19,730 bases of DNA from CAZTAO01 sp964611645 (GCA_964611645.1 CAZTAO010000071.1:1-19730); one strand, 5' to 3'. Counted from the stretch's first letter, positions 6,947 to 14,368 are shown. Numbers and translations: made by a program. Notes: a model not told the origin generated them from the sequence alone.

Positions 6947-8125
6947 GTGACAATAGTACTTCCGGGAACCAATATCGAAGTGCCGGACGCCGACCAGATC
7001 CCGACCGGCGGAGGATATACCGGGTTCAACTCGGTGAACCTCCAGGAAGCCTATATCTGCAGGAAGTTCGAGGTGAAGCGAAGCCAGATAGGCCGAGGCT
7101 GGGGAAAGCCGGTGCTCCAGAGAGCGCCAAATGGCGATCTGGTGGCCACCGGGTTCCGCAGCATTCGCAAGAACCGCCAGCCACAGTACCCTTACGCGGA
7201 TGAGGAGGCGGCACTGTTTACCTCGCACGACAACGGGGAGACCTGGAGCGAACCGCGCTTGCTCAATATTCCGGGCAGGCCGACCCAATTCACCATCCTG
7301 AAGAACGGCAACGCCATACTAACAACTCTGGACTTCTACGAAGGCGGAATGAACGGCCCTCTGTACTACAGCGACGACGGCCTGCAAACATTCCGCGAGG
7401 CCGAGGTGGCCTGGGATGAGTTTGTCGAGGACAAGCGCGAGGGTGTGGTCTATGGTTACGGGGAAACCAACGGAATCCTCGAGATGCCGGACGGGACGCT
7501 CATCAACATCGGCTTCGCAATCTGCCACCCCCTCCTCAAGTACACGGACTTCAACGCCTACGTCATTCGCTCTTACGATGGCGGGAAGACCTGGGGCGAC
7601 GCTTCTTTCATAGTCAATACCGATGAGGTGGAACTGCTGAGGCTTGAAGACGGCAGGCTGCTGGGCTTTGCTCGGGTGGACACTCTGTACTCGCGGGATG
7701 TGTGGGGGCAAGGCGGAAAGATCGGCGAGGGCGGTGACCAGATGGCGCTGATGGAATCGACAGACGATGGGCGCACCTGGACCGAGCCAAAGCCTATTGG
7801 ACTTGGGATGGGCCAGATACCCGCGTTTCCGCTCATCTACCCGGACGGCCGGATGATACTGGTCTACGGCAACAGGCAGTTCCCATTTGGGATTCAGGCC
7901 ATCGCCAGCCGCGATATGGGCAAGACCTGGGACTTGGACAACTTCCTGATGCTCTCCTATGCAAGCTGGGACAACTACGGCGGCCATCCGCGAAGCCTGA
8001 TTCTGCAGGACGGAAGCATCATCACGGGTTACTATGCCAGGTATTTCAAAGACAACCCGGATACCATCAACGAGGACCTGGTGTCCCACTGCCTCCGCTG
8101 GACACCGCCGGCGGATTGGCCGTAA
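6947..8125 (+). CDS. Sialidase-like BNR/Asp-box beta-propeller protein
   Basis: The protein has several Asp boxes (SxDxGxTW), the turn motif of sialidase-type beta-propellers: SHDNGETW, SYDGGKTW, STDDGRTW and SRDMGKTW, plus a degenerate SDDGLQTF. The spacing of about 65-100 residues fits a six-bladed propeller of the exo-alpha-sialidase-like superfamily. Catalytic residues cannot be assigned by eye, and many such proteins are not sialidases, so the substrate is open. No signal peptide is seen. Three in-frame starts exist. ATG 6920 and ATG 6935 lack a ribosome site, whereas GTG 6947 follows GGAGG (6937-6941) by 5 nt and is preferred, giving 392 residues. A good SD (AGAAGGAAA) also precedes a 5-codon ORF at 6896. 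It is alone on the plus strand, convergent with the MFS gene. Confidence 0.8.
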   Translation: MTIVLPGTNIEVPDADQIPTGGGYTGFNSVNLQEAYICRKFEVKRSQIGRGWGKPVLQRAPNGDLVATGFRSIRKNRQPQYPYADEEAALFTSHDNGETWSEPRLLNIPGRPTQFTILKNGNAILTTLDFYEGGMNGPLYYSDDGLQTFREAEVAWDEFVEDKREGVVYGYGETNGILEMPDGTLINIGFAICHPLLKYTDFNAYVIRSYDGGKTWGDASFIVNTDEVELLRLEDGRLLGFARVDTLYSRDVWGQGGKIGEGGDQMALMESTDDGRTWTEPKPIGLGMGQIPAFPLIYPDGRMILVYGNRQFPFGIQAIASRDMGKTWDLDNFLMLSYASWDNYGGHPRSLILQDGSIITGYYARYFKDNPDTINEDLVSHCLRWTPPADWP

Positions 8126-8243
8126 GCTCCAGGGCGGAGATAACCAGGTTCCGCTCCGGGCGCTGGGCGATGACCTTCAAATTCCACAGCGGAGACCCGG
8201 AACTGGGCGCGAAGGCGTAGTCTGTCTTCCTATTGGGGGGCTC

Positions 8244-8319
8244 TTTCGGGATTTCCGGAGCGGTTGTAAGGCTAGCTGTTCTGTCGACAGGCTCATGGTC
8301 GCTCCCCAAATCCCAAAAA
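8244..8319. repeat. REPIN-like inverted repeat, GGGATTT family
   Basis: TTTCGGGATTTCCGGAGCGG (8244-8263) faces CGCTCCCCAAATCCCAAAAA (8300-8319). The arms match except at a few positions, and the shared core is GGGATTTnnGGAGCG. The 36-bp centre contains the palindrome CTGTCGACAG (8282-8291 region). It lies between the convergent sialidase-like and MFS genes and ends at the MFS stop codon. The same core occurs four times at 14117-14294. Confidence 0.68.
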
Positions 8320-9702
8320 CTAGCTCGATCCATCCACGGATTTCCACTCGCCAGAGTCGCGATCCCCTTTGTCCGCCCGCATAATAATCGGGCCCAATAC
8401 GAGCGCGGTCGTGGCGCAGACTGTGGCTCCAAGGCGAACGGTCCACGGCACCCCGATGTAATGCGCCACCGCCCCCGCCAGGAAGCTGCCGACCGGCGCG
8501 AGGCCCATAAAGGTCAGGGTGTACGCGCTCATTACTCTGCCGCGCTTGTCGTCGGGCGTGGATGTCTGGATGAGGGTGTTGGTGAGGGCCATGTTTGTCA
8601 TAATCCCCCATCCGGCAAAGGGCAGCAAGCACAAGGCGGCAGGCATGCTGCGAACAAACGAAAATGCGACCATCGTGGAGCAGAAGACTATGTTGCCCAC
8701 CAGCAGCAGCCTGGATTTTCGCGGGAAATTGCCGAGGTGCGAGAGGGTAATGGCTCCGGCAAACGCACCAACACCGATTGCCGACATCAGGTAACCCAGT
8801 TGCGCAACGTCACCGCCCAGCAGTTCCTTGGCAAATATCGGCATCAGCACCGCGTATGCAGTCCCGAATATGCTCACTGAGGCTGTGAGGCCCAGCAGTG
8901 ACCCCACCATCGCGTTGTGGCGGATGAACCGCAGCCCTTCCTTCAGCCCCTGCATTGGCGACTCGATGGATGGCTTCGGCTTGCGCGTTACCCTCATCAT
9001 CAACAGGCCAATAATCACCGCTATGTAGCTGATGCCGTTCAGGAAGAACGCCCCCGCCAGCCCTACCGCCGCAATCACCAGCCCGGCAACCGCCGGTCCC
9101 GCGATTCTTGCGCCGTTGAACATGGCTGAGTTGAGCGCGATGGCGTTGGGCAGGTCCTCGCGACCGACCATCTCGATCACGAATGATTGCCGCGTAGGGG
9201 CATCCACGGAGTTCACTGTCCCGAGCAGGAAGCCCACGGCCATCACGTGGTACACCGTGACAATCTTCCAGTGGGTGAGCGCGGCGAGGGTCAGGGCCAG
9301 CAGCATCGCGCAGATCTGGGCAAGCACCAGCACAGAGCGCTTGGAGTACCGGTCGGCAAGAACCCCCGCAGGCAGCGAAAACAGCAGCACCGGCAGCGCG
9401 CTGATTCCCGACACAATTCCCATCATAAGGGCCCGGTTGCTGGGGTCGGTAAGCTGGAGCACGAGCCACCCGTGCGCAACCTGCTGCATCCAGGTGCCGG
9501 TGAGGGAAACTAACTGGCCGGAGAAGAAGAGCCGGTAGTTGTGGTGCCTGAACGCGCTCAACTGCCGAGGCAGCCCGGAGAAGCGCGCAGAGGCCTTGCC
9601 TGGGGACTCTGAGTCCGGCGTGGGTTGTGGTTGAGGACATTCCTCGAATTCGGGATCACTCACAGCATTGTTACCACCAGGCTCTATGGTACAGCAATTC
9701 AT
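8320..9702 (-). CDS. MFS transporter, EntS/DHA3-like exporter
   Basis: This is a polytopic major-facilitator protein with about 12 hydrophobic segments. It resembles the MFS_3 (EntS-like, DHA3) group that exports siderophores or drugs by proton antiport. Family marks are AFRHHNYRLFFSGQLVSLTGTWMQ at the first helix and the motif-A loop GVLADRYSKRS between helices 2 and 3. A domain-2 counterpart lies around NFPRKSRLL. About 45 hydrophilic residues rich in Pro, Glu and Ser precede helix 1. The start is uncertain. ATG 9702 is taken; GTG 9663 has a better upstream GGTGG, and the frame is open to 9807, where it crosses the plus-strand promoter. Substrate cannot be inferred. The stop overlaps the edge of the REPIN-like repeat. 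Confidence 0.85.
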   Translation of the reverse strand: MNCCTIEPGGNNAVSDPEFEECPQPQPTPDSESPGKASARFSGLPRQLSAFRHHNYRLFFSGQLVSLTGTWMQQVAHGWLVLQLTDPSNRALMMGIVSGISALPVLLFSLPAGVLADRYSKRSVLVLAQICAMLLALTLAALTHWKIVTVYHVMAVGFLLGTVNSVDAPTRQSFVIEMVGREDLPNAIALNSAMFNGARIAGPAVAGLVIAAVGLAGAFFLNGISYIAVIIGLLMMRVTRKPKPSIESPMQGLKEGLRFIRHNAMVGSLLGLTASVSIFGTAYAVLMPIFAKELLGGDVAQLGYLMSAIGVGAFAGAITLSHLGNFPRKSRLLLVGNIVFCSTMVAFSFVRSMPAALCLLPFAGWGIMTNMALTNTLIQTSTPDDKRGRVMSAYTLTFMGLAPVGSFLAGAVAHYIGVPWTVRLGATVCATTALVLGPIIMRADKGDRDSGEWKSVDGSS

Positions 9703-9775
9703 AGGATAGCGGCAAACCGACATTCCCGTGGCTCCCAACTCGGAACCCGGAACCCCTTGCCCGCAGGCGCGCAGT

Positions 9776-9804
9776 TTGACACCCGCACCCTCCGAGCCTA
9801 TAAT
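9776..9804 (+). promoter_or_regulatory. Consensus sigma-70-type promoter
   Basis: TTGACA (9776-9781) and TATAAT (9799-9804) match the housekeeping consensus at all twelve positions, with the ideal 17-bp spacer. Transcription would begin near 9811 on the plus strand. The only plus-strand gene it can serve is the small ORF at 9867-9980. It diverges from the MFS gene. Confidence 0.85.
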
Positions 9805-9820
9805 CATGTAGTAAACAAAC

Positions 9821-9833
9821 AGCCCTGAGGGCT
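9821..9833 (+). promoter_or_regulatory. Small leader hairpin
   Basis: AGCCC, TGA, GGGCT forms a 5-bp GC-rich stem with a 3-nt loop about 10 nt into the predicted transcript, followed by TTG. It may stabilise or attenuate the small-ORF mRNA. It is short, and chance is possible. Confidence 0.35.
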
Positions 9834-9866
9834 TTGCATAGGCATTGGCAGCTAACGGGCGAGGAG

Positions 9867-9980
9867 GTGATCGAACTGAGAATACGATTAAAGGAAATTA
9901 GACGGTCGCAGAAACGCGCCCAGGATAGATTCAAAGCGAAGAATCTGGCCGAGAATCAGACCAACAACAAAAAGAAGTAA
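9867..9980 (+). CDS. Small, strongly basic protein of unknown function
   Basis: A 37-codon frame ends at TAA 9978-9980. It encodes a peptide rich in Lys and Arg (LRIRLKEIRRSQKRAQ, then DRFKAKNLAE, then a polar NNKKK end), likely helical and possibly nucleic-acid- or ribosome-binding (inference). The case for a gene is its signals. A consensus promoter lies upstream. GGAGGTGATC (9863-9872) is a 10-nt complement to the 16S 3' end, and hairpins follow the stop. The start is odd. GTG 9867 lies inside the Shine-Dalgarno, while CTG 9876 sits 8 nt after GGAGG at normal spacing and would give 34 residues. No ATG exists in frame. I do not recognise a family. An untranslated RNA is the alternative. Confidence 0.55.
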   Translation: MIELRIRLKEIRRSQKRAQDRFKAKNLAENQTNNKKK

Positions 9981-10015
9981 TTGCAGCCCCACGGGGTTGT
10001 TCAGGCTTGACCGGG

Positions 10016-10053
10016 AGCGCGCCACGCAGTTTGGGCGCGCTTCTTGCGTTTAT
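10016..10053 (+). terminator. Rho-independent terminator after the small ORF
   Basis: AGCGCGCC (10016-10023) pairs with GGCGCGCT (10034-10041) as an 8-bp GC-rich stem with a 10-nt loop, followed by the T-rich TCTTGCGTTTA. It overlaps the sbcC stop on the other strand, so it may serve both convergent genes, though the minus side has no T-run. A smaller hairpin (GCCCC, AC, GGGGT, then TGTT) at about 9985-10000 could act first. Confidence 0.65.
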
Positions 10054-12491
10054 TGCGCCAGGATCGGCTCCACGCACGTCTCAGAGTTGCGGTCCACCAG
10101 CCTGCTGGTCTTGGTCTGCTCGTTGAACTCTACCCAGATGCAGTTGTCCACGGCATCGTGGATGGACTCGATGTGGGTGATAACTATCATCTGCTCGAAC
10201 CGGTTCTTCAGGTTCTGCAGCAGCGTGAGCACGTTGTCCCGGCGGATGTCGTCCAGCGACCCAAACACCTCATCCAGCACCAGGATAGAGCTGGTCTGCC
10301 CGGCGCGACGGGTGATCATATCAGACACCGCCAGCCTCAGCGCCAGGTTCAGAACATCCCCTTCGCCGCCCGACAGCACCGGCTTGATCTCACCATCATC
10401 CCGAATCCTGGCCTGGTAACTGTCATCGATCTCGACAACGTCGTACCTGCCGTCCGTCATCACGGAAAGCAGTTCACTCGCGGTAGCCTCAAGCTCAGGT
10501 CGAGCGCGGTCGTTGAGGTCTGCCCGGAGCTTGTCGAATGCCTCGGACAGCCGGCTCAGATACTGCCGCATGACCCTCTTGTCCTTCAGGTCTGTCTCTT
10601 TGCGCTTGAATGCGTCGAGGTCGCTCTTTGCCTGTCCCAGCATTTCCTGCGCTGTCTTGGTCTCACCCTTGGCTCTGGCAACTTCCACATTCGCCGCCCC
10701 AAGCCCGCGGTTCAGATCATCGAACTTACGCACGACCTCCGCACGCTGCTCGGCAGAGAATCCCAACTCAGCCAATTCCTTCTCGGTCCCCAGAGACTCC
10801 GCCGTTGACTCCGAGATTCGCACGCTCAACTCAGACTTGCTCCGCTGCAGGTCAGGTTCGCGCTCCAGGGTCTTCTTCAGCCCGATGGATTCCTCGAACA
10901 CCGGCCTGAGCTTCTCGCCGATCTGCCTTAGCTCATCATACCGAGCCTGGTCGAACCCGGACGGCAGTTTCGCCAGATTCCCGCGAAGCTCGCCCACCTG
11001 TCGCGCCAGCCGAACCACGTCAGCCTTGACCCCGGCCAGTTCCGATACTCTCGCATCAGCCTCCGACTTCCGCTTGCGGGCCTCGGCGATCTCACTCTCT
11101 AGCTTGGTCCGCTTCTCCGATATCGCAGCGGCAGCCCCGCGCTCCGACTCCAGCTTCCCCTGGTCCTGCCGCAAGCTCGCGACTCGCTTCTCGGCCTCTT
11201 CGATCTCACCATCGAACCTGGCTAAAACCGAGGCGAGCTCCTCCGCCAGCGGTCTCTCGCAAGTAGGGCAAGCCCCATCGGCCCCGGCATCCGCCATGGT
11301 CTGGCGTCTAGCGCGGAGGTCTGCGACCGCAGCGTTCTCGGTCTTGATCCTGGTGTCCAGAGACGCGGCCTCACTGACCAGCCGGTCCCGAAGCTGCCGC
11401 TCTTCATCCTGCAAACGCCGCAGTTCCTGCTCATCAGCCGCAAGGCTTGCAGCCAACTGCGCCTGCAAGGCGAGAGCATCGCTCAGGCCTTTCTCCTTCG
11501 CGGCAAGTTGGTTCGATTGCGACTCCGCGGAGGTTATCTGGCCCAGAATCTTCTGCCGTTCGCTGTCGAACTTCTGAAGCTCCGCCAGAGCCTTGTACTC
11601 CTCGCCAGCCTCGCGCCGACGTTCCAGGTCGCCCTTCATCTCTTCCAGCCTGGCGCGGTTCCGGGCTATCTGGGCAAGCTCAGCCTCGACTGCCGCAAGG
11701 TCCTTCTTGTCGCGCTCCAGCCTGACTTTTATGCTCTCCAGCGACCTCCGCAGCGTGTCATCCCGCTTGCACTTCTCGTCCAGAAGCTCTTTCCTTGGGT
11801 TGATCTCTCCAAGCTGCGCCGTGAGCTTGTCCCGCGACTGTTCGGCCATCGCCGCTTCCGCCTGCGCGTCCTTGAGCCGCTTCTCGGACTCCGCTATCCT
11901 GGCGGCCAGTTCGTTGGGGTCAGGCAGACCCTGCTCCAAACCCTTGATCTCGCGGTCCAGGCTCTTGCGCTCCTCGTTGGCCTCATCGCGCGACTTACTC
12001 AGCCTCTCGTAACCCAGCATCCGGCTGATTGCCGCCGCCCGTTGCCTGCCATCTTTGTCCGCCATAAACTCAAGCTGCTTCTGGCTGGTGAAAAAGCTGG
12101 TGAAGAATGCGCTGTAGTCCATCCCCAATAGGTCGGTGACGCGCCGGTTGACCTCGCTCACCCCCGTGGACATCACCCTTCCGTCAACCTCCAAGGCCGC
12201 CGTGCTGCCTTTGGTCGGATGGATGGTGCGGGTGACGGTGTAGTTCTGGCTGTGAATCTCGAACCCAAGCTCCACCCGCACTTCGGTGCCGCCGGGAGCT
12301 GTGGTTGTGCGGACGTCCTCATTGTTGGTGCGCAGGGCATTCTGGCCGTACAGCGCCCAGGAAATCCCCTCCAAAACGGTGGACTTCCCCGCGCCGTTAG
12401 GCCCAATGATGCCTGTCAGACCGTCCGTAAAGGCGATCCGGGTGTCGACGTGCTGTCTGAAGTTGGTCAGGTTAAGCTCAATCAGCCTCAA
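10050..12491 (-). CDS. sbcC: Rad50/SbcC-like SMC ATPase
   Basis: This is the ATPase partner of Mre11/SbcD in DNA double-strand-break processing and hairpin opening. The 813 residues follow the Rad50 plan. The N-terminal Walker A is GPNGAGKST (30-38), with a Q-loop region around Q137-Q139 (TSQKQLEF). Two long coiled-coil arms (about 160-400 and 420-640) flank the zinc hook CPTC (about 405-408). The C-terminal ABC signature is LSGGEG (706-711), the Walker B ILVLDE (736-741) with the D-loop SLDD, and the switch His in VITHIE. Members run from about 800 to over 1000 residues, so the arms are short, closer to archaeal Rad50 than to E. coli SbcC. It follows sbcD by 143 bp, and that gap holds a paired-hairpin repeat. 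Confidence 0.93.
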   Translation of the reverse strand: MRLIELNLTNFRQHVDTRIAFTDGLTGIIGPNGAGKSTVLEGISWALYGQNALRTNNEDVRTTTAPGGTEVRVELGFEIHSQNYTVTRTIHPTKGSTAALEVDGRVMSTGVSEVNRRVTDLLGMDYSAFFTSFFTSQKQLEFMADKDGRQRAAAISRMLGYERLSKSRDEANEERKSLDREIKGLEQGLPDPNELAARIAESEKRLKDAQAEAAMAEQSRDKLTAQLGEINPRKELLDEKCKRDDTLRRSLESIKVRLERDKKDLAAVEAELAQIARNRARLEEMKGDLERRREAGEEYKALAELQKFDSERQKILGQITSAESQSNQLAAKEKGLSDALALQAQLAASLAADEQELRRLQDEERQLRDRLVSEAASLDTRIKTENAAVADLRARRQTMADAGADGACPTCERPLAEELASVLARFDGEIEEAEKRVASLRQDQGKLESERGAAAAISEKRTKLESEIAEARKRKSEADARVSELAGVKADVVRLARQVGELRGNLAKLPSGFDQARYDELRQIGEKLRPVFEESIGLKKTLEREPDLQRSKSELSVRISESTAESLGTEKELAELGFSAEQRAEVVRKFDDLNRGLGAANVEVARAKGETKTAQEMLGQAKSDLDAFKRKETDLKDKRVMRQYLSRLSEAFDKLRADLNDRARPELEATASELLSVMTDGRYDVVEIDDSYQARIRDDGEIKPVLSGGEGDVLNLALRLAVSDMITRRAGQTSSILVLDEVFGSLDDIRRDNVLTLLQNLKNRFEQMIVITHIESIHDAVDNCIWVEFNEQTKTSRLVDRNSETCVEPILAQ

Positions 12492-12525
12492 AGCTACTCC
12501 ACCGCCCTATAGATGGTGCACCGAT

Positions 12526-12620
12526 GGTGCGCGATTTGCAATCGCGCACCCAAAGAACGACACCGATTGCAGATGCATCGGGCTCGTCTTCTGTTTCGGT
12601 CGCGATTGCAAATCGCGACC
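12526..12620. repeat. Two inverted hairpins between sbcD and sbcC
   Basis: Hairpin 1 has stem GGTGCGCGATT (12526-12536) and AATCGCGCACC (12540-12550) with loop TGC. Hairpin 2 has stem GGTCGCGATT (12598-12607) and AATCGCGACC (12611-12620) with loop GCA. The cores are reverse complements of each other, so the pair also forms one large inverted repeat around a 47-bp centre. The stems differ by compensatory changes (GTGC/GCAC versus GGTC/GACC flanks). It sits inside an operon, so it could modulate sbcC transcription or mRNA stability. It shares the two-inverted-hairpin design of the other repeats here. Confidence 0.75.
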
Positions 12621-12634
12621 GATCATGGGGCCGA

Positions 12635-13780
12635 TCATGCTTCCCCCGCCTGATGCTTGGTTATGTACGCTCTGCCCACACTCACAAACCGGCTCCGCTC
12701 GAGGTCTGCCGAAAGCTCGAAACTCTCCGCAAACTCATCCCACTCCTGCACCAGCGTCCGACCTTCTTCGGTCGATCCATCCGCCCGAACGCGCTGATCC
12801 GCCTGTGGGGGACGCATCTGGAGGTCAAAATGCAGAGCCTCGGCCCGTATCTGCCGTATGAACGCATAGTCCAAATCCACCTGCTGCGCCCGCAGTATAT
12901 TTTCCACCACCAGCCGCACGATCTTATCCGCGTGACCGTGACGGATAGACTCCACCCGCTCCCGGATCATCAGATTGATCTCCTCCACTGTCCGCCCAGC
13001 CGCGTCCACCGGCCTCAAACTCACCACATCCCGGGTCTTGACCTCATGAAACGCAACCAGCTTCCGCTGGTCGACATCCCACTCGATGAACCCTTTTCGC
13101 TCGCAGGACTCGGCCTCCCTCCAGAGACTCGTGCTGGTAAACTCCAGAGAGCCTGAGTAGTAGGAATTGTCGGCGAGGCGCTGGTGGCAGTGGAAATGCC
13201 CACAGGCAATATAGTCCCAGGCGTCCTTGGTGGCTGTGGTAAGGGGAATCTCGTGCATATCGTACGCTTCCCGCATAATTCCTTGGACTGTCCCATGTAA
13301 TACCAATATGTTGTGCGTGCTATTGGGGTCGGGTTCGATCCTCAGCGATTCCATCTGCTGCAACGCCTTGTGCGGCAAACAGAATACTGAAGTATCCAAC
13401 TGGGGTAGGGGAACCTGCACGAACTCGGAATGCGCCACGTGGATATCCGGCAGATTCGCAAACAGGTCCAGAATACAGCCGGTATCAGCCGACCGGGGCG
13501 AATCGTGGTTCCCGCCGATGATAACAATAGGCGCGGCAGTCTGGCTCCTCAAAGCCACGAACTCCCTGAAAGCCCCCTGGATAGTAAGATTGCTGGGCCG
13601 CACCGCGTTGAAGAGATCTCCCGCGATTACAATCAAGTCAGGCTGAATCTCAGCCAGCTTCGCCAAAGCCTGCCGGAAAGCCTGAAACACATCCGCCTCC
13701 CGCCGGTTAACCCCCTGGCTGGTAACGCGATTGTATGCCCGGTAACCTAGATGAACGTCTGCCAGATGCGCTAGTCTCAT
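12635..13780 (-). CDS. sbcD: Mre11/SbcD-like DNA exonuclease/endonuclease
   Basis: SbcD/Mre11 is the Mn-dependent nuclease that works with Rad50/SbcC to trim and open DNA ends. The calcineurin-like phosphoesterase motifs are complete: DVH (D8, H10), GDLF (D55), GNHD (N91, H92), LHGTVQG and GHFHCHQ. The last 100 residues are a capping and Rad50-binding region. The 381-residue size fits Mre11. The frame is open to 13891, but MRLAHLADVHLG from ATG 13780 is the standard N-terminus; a GTG nine bases earlier is also possible. The leader, start codon and first three codons are duplicated at 14296-14363. It is the first gene of the sbcD-sbcC operon. Confidence 0.93.
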   Translation of the reverse strand: MRLAHLADVHLGYRAYNRVTSQGVNRREADVFQAFRQALAKLAEIQPDLIVIAGDLFNAVRPSNLTIQGAFREFVALRSQTAAPIVIIGGNHDSPRSADTGCILDLFANLPDIHVAHSEFVQVPLPQLDTSVFCLPHKALQQMESLRIEPDPNSTHNILVLHGTVQGIMREAYDMHEIPLTTATKDAWDYIACGHFHCHQRLADNSYYSGSLEFTSTSLWREAESCERKGFIEWDVDQRKLVAFHEVKTRDVVSLRPVDAAGRTVEEINLMIRERVESIRHGHADKIVRLVVENILRAQQVDLDYAFIRQIRAEALHFDLQMRPPQADQRVRADGSTEEGRTLVQEWDEFAESFELSADLERSRFVSVGRAYITKHQAGEA

Positions 13781-13850
13781 TGGTCTCACTCTACTATGGA
13801 TGAACAGGATGGAGAGGATCGATGCTTCTTTAGTATAGGGCATGAGGGGG
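13773..13850. repeat. Direct repeat, copy 1 (sbcD leader and start)
   Basis: This segment begins inside codon 3 of sbcD and runs upstream through its leader. It is repeated in the same orientation at 14296-14363. Shared blocks are AGTCTCATTGGTCTCACT, TGGATGAACAGGAT and the 28-nt block from GATGCTTC to GAGGGGG. Copy 1 is 10 bp longer, mainly through a 9-bp GGAGAGGAT-like insertion. On the minus strand it contains a -10-like TATACT, but no clear -35. Confidence 0.8.
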
Positions 13851-13951
13851 ATTGGACGCCAGTCGGTCGTGCCTATGTGGAATGTGGTCATTCCGACGCA
13901 GGAGGAATCTGCTATTTCTAACCTCTAGCCCCTAGAAAGTTGTAGCGTGTT

Positions 13952-13973
13952 CCACATCTCTAAAGAGATGTGG
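13952..13973. repeat. Perfect 22-bp hairpin
   Basis: CCACATCTCT (13952-13961) and AGAGATGTGG (13964-13973) pair perfectly over 10 bp with a 2-nt centre; in RNA it would be 9 bp with a 4-nt loop. It lies in the long divergent region between sbcD and the exported-protein gene. No T-run follows on either strand, so it is not a standard terminator. It could be an operator or repeat. Confidence 0.55.
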
Positions 13974-14116
13974 TATTTGACACGGTACAAACCCCTTACC
14001 TGAAGCGTGTGAATTACCGCATCAGCGGGGTAACCAACAACACCCCCTGCTGGTTTGTTGATGATAAAGGGGCGAATGGGGGAAATGACACGGGAGGGAG
14101 GGTATAGTCTCACCCC

Positions 14117-14294
14117 GGTGTTTCGGGATTTGAGCGGTTCATTCCGCCACGGCTGCAATTTCGCACCATGTAAGCGGAAATCCCGAAACTTAGTCTTCTC
14201 GCGCGGAGGGTTTTTGTTTCGGGATTTCCGGACGGCTCGAGGGTCTGTGCTCCTGGCGGTAGCTCAGTTGTCCGTCCTCAAATCCCGAAACACC
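14117..14294. repeat. Nested REPIN-like inverted repeats, GTTTCGGGATTT family
   Basis: The 12-mer GTTTCGGGATTT occurs four times in alternating orientation. The outer pair is perfect over 18 bp: GGTGTTTCGGGATTTGAG (14117-14134) and its reverse complement (14277-14294). The inner pair is perfect over 15 bp: CGGAAATCCCGAAAC (14175-14189) and GTTTCGGGATTTCCG (14216-14230). It can also be read as two head-to-head units of 70-80 bp (14117-14189 and 14216-14294), the second with arms extended by GGACGG. This fills the divergent region between sbcD and the exported-protein gene. The same motif pair occurs at 8244-8319. Confidence 0.8.
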
Positions 14295-14303
14295 GAGTCT
14301 CAT
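14190..14303 (-). other. Ghost ORF started by the duplicated sbcD leader
   Basis: The second copy of the sbcD leader retains the ATG (14301-14303) and the codons for MRL. Reading continues through the right-hand REPIN-like unit for 37 codons (MRLGVSGFEDGQLSYRQEHR and onward) to TAA at 14190-14192. The body is repeat sequence, so it is probably a by-product of duplication rather than a selected gene. Confidence 0.3.
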
Positions 14304-14363
14304 TGGTCTCACTTCAGATGGATGAACAGGATTGATGCTTCTTTAGTATAGGGCATGAGGGGG
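14296..14363. repeat. Direct repeat, copy 2 (duplicate of the sbcD leader)
   Basis: This is the second copy of the 13773-13850 segment, same orientation, about 520 bp away and 10 bp shorter. It adjoins the outer arm of the REPIN-like element directly. The region between the copies holds the hairpin at 13952-13973 and the nested repeat. Confidence 0.8.
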
Positions 14364-14368
14364 TGGGA

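Noticed and set aside
10044..12131. Long plus-strand frames opposite sbcC
   Set aside because: They are Ser/Arg/Leu-rich low-complexity translations antisense to a coiled-coil gene, with no ribosome sites or domains.
13781..13891. N-terminal extension of sbcD
   Set aside because: Mre11 proteins begin just before the DVH motif, as MRLAHLADVHLG does. The extension falls in the duplicated leader repeat.
13977..13982. Perfect TTGACA on the plus strand
   Set aside because: No -10-like hexamer lies 15-19 bp downstream, and no plus-strand gene starts nearby.
14255..14290. tRNA-like sequence: GGCGGTAGCTCAGTTG followed by TCAAATCCCG
   Set aside because: It resembles a D-arm and T-loop, but there is no room for an anticodon arm and no acceptor pairing. 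The TCAAATCCCG part is an arm of the inverted repeat.
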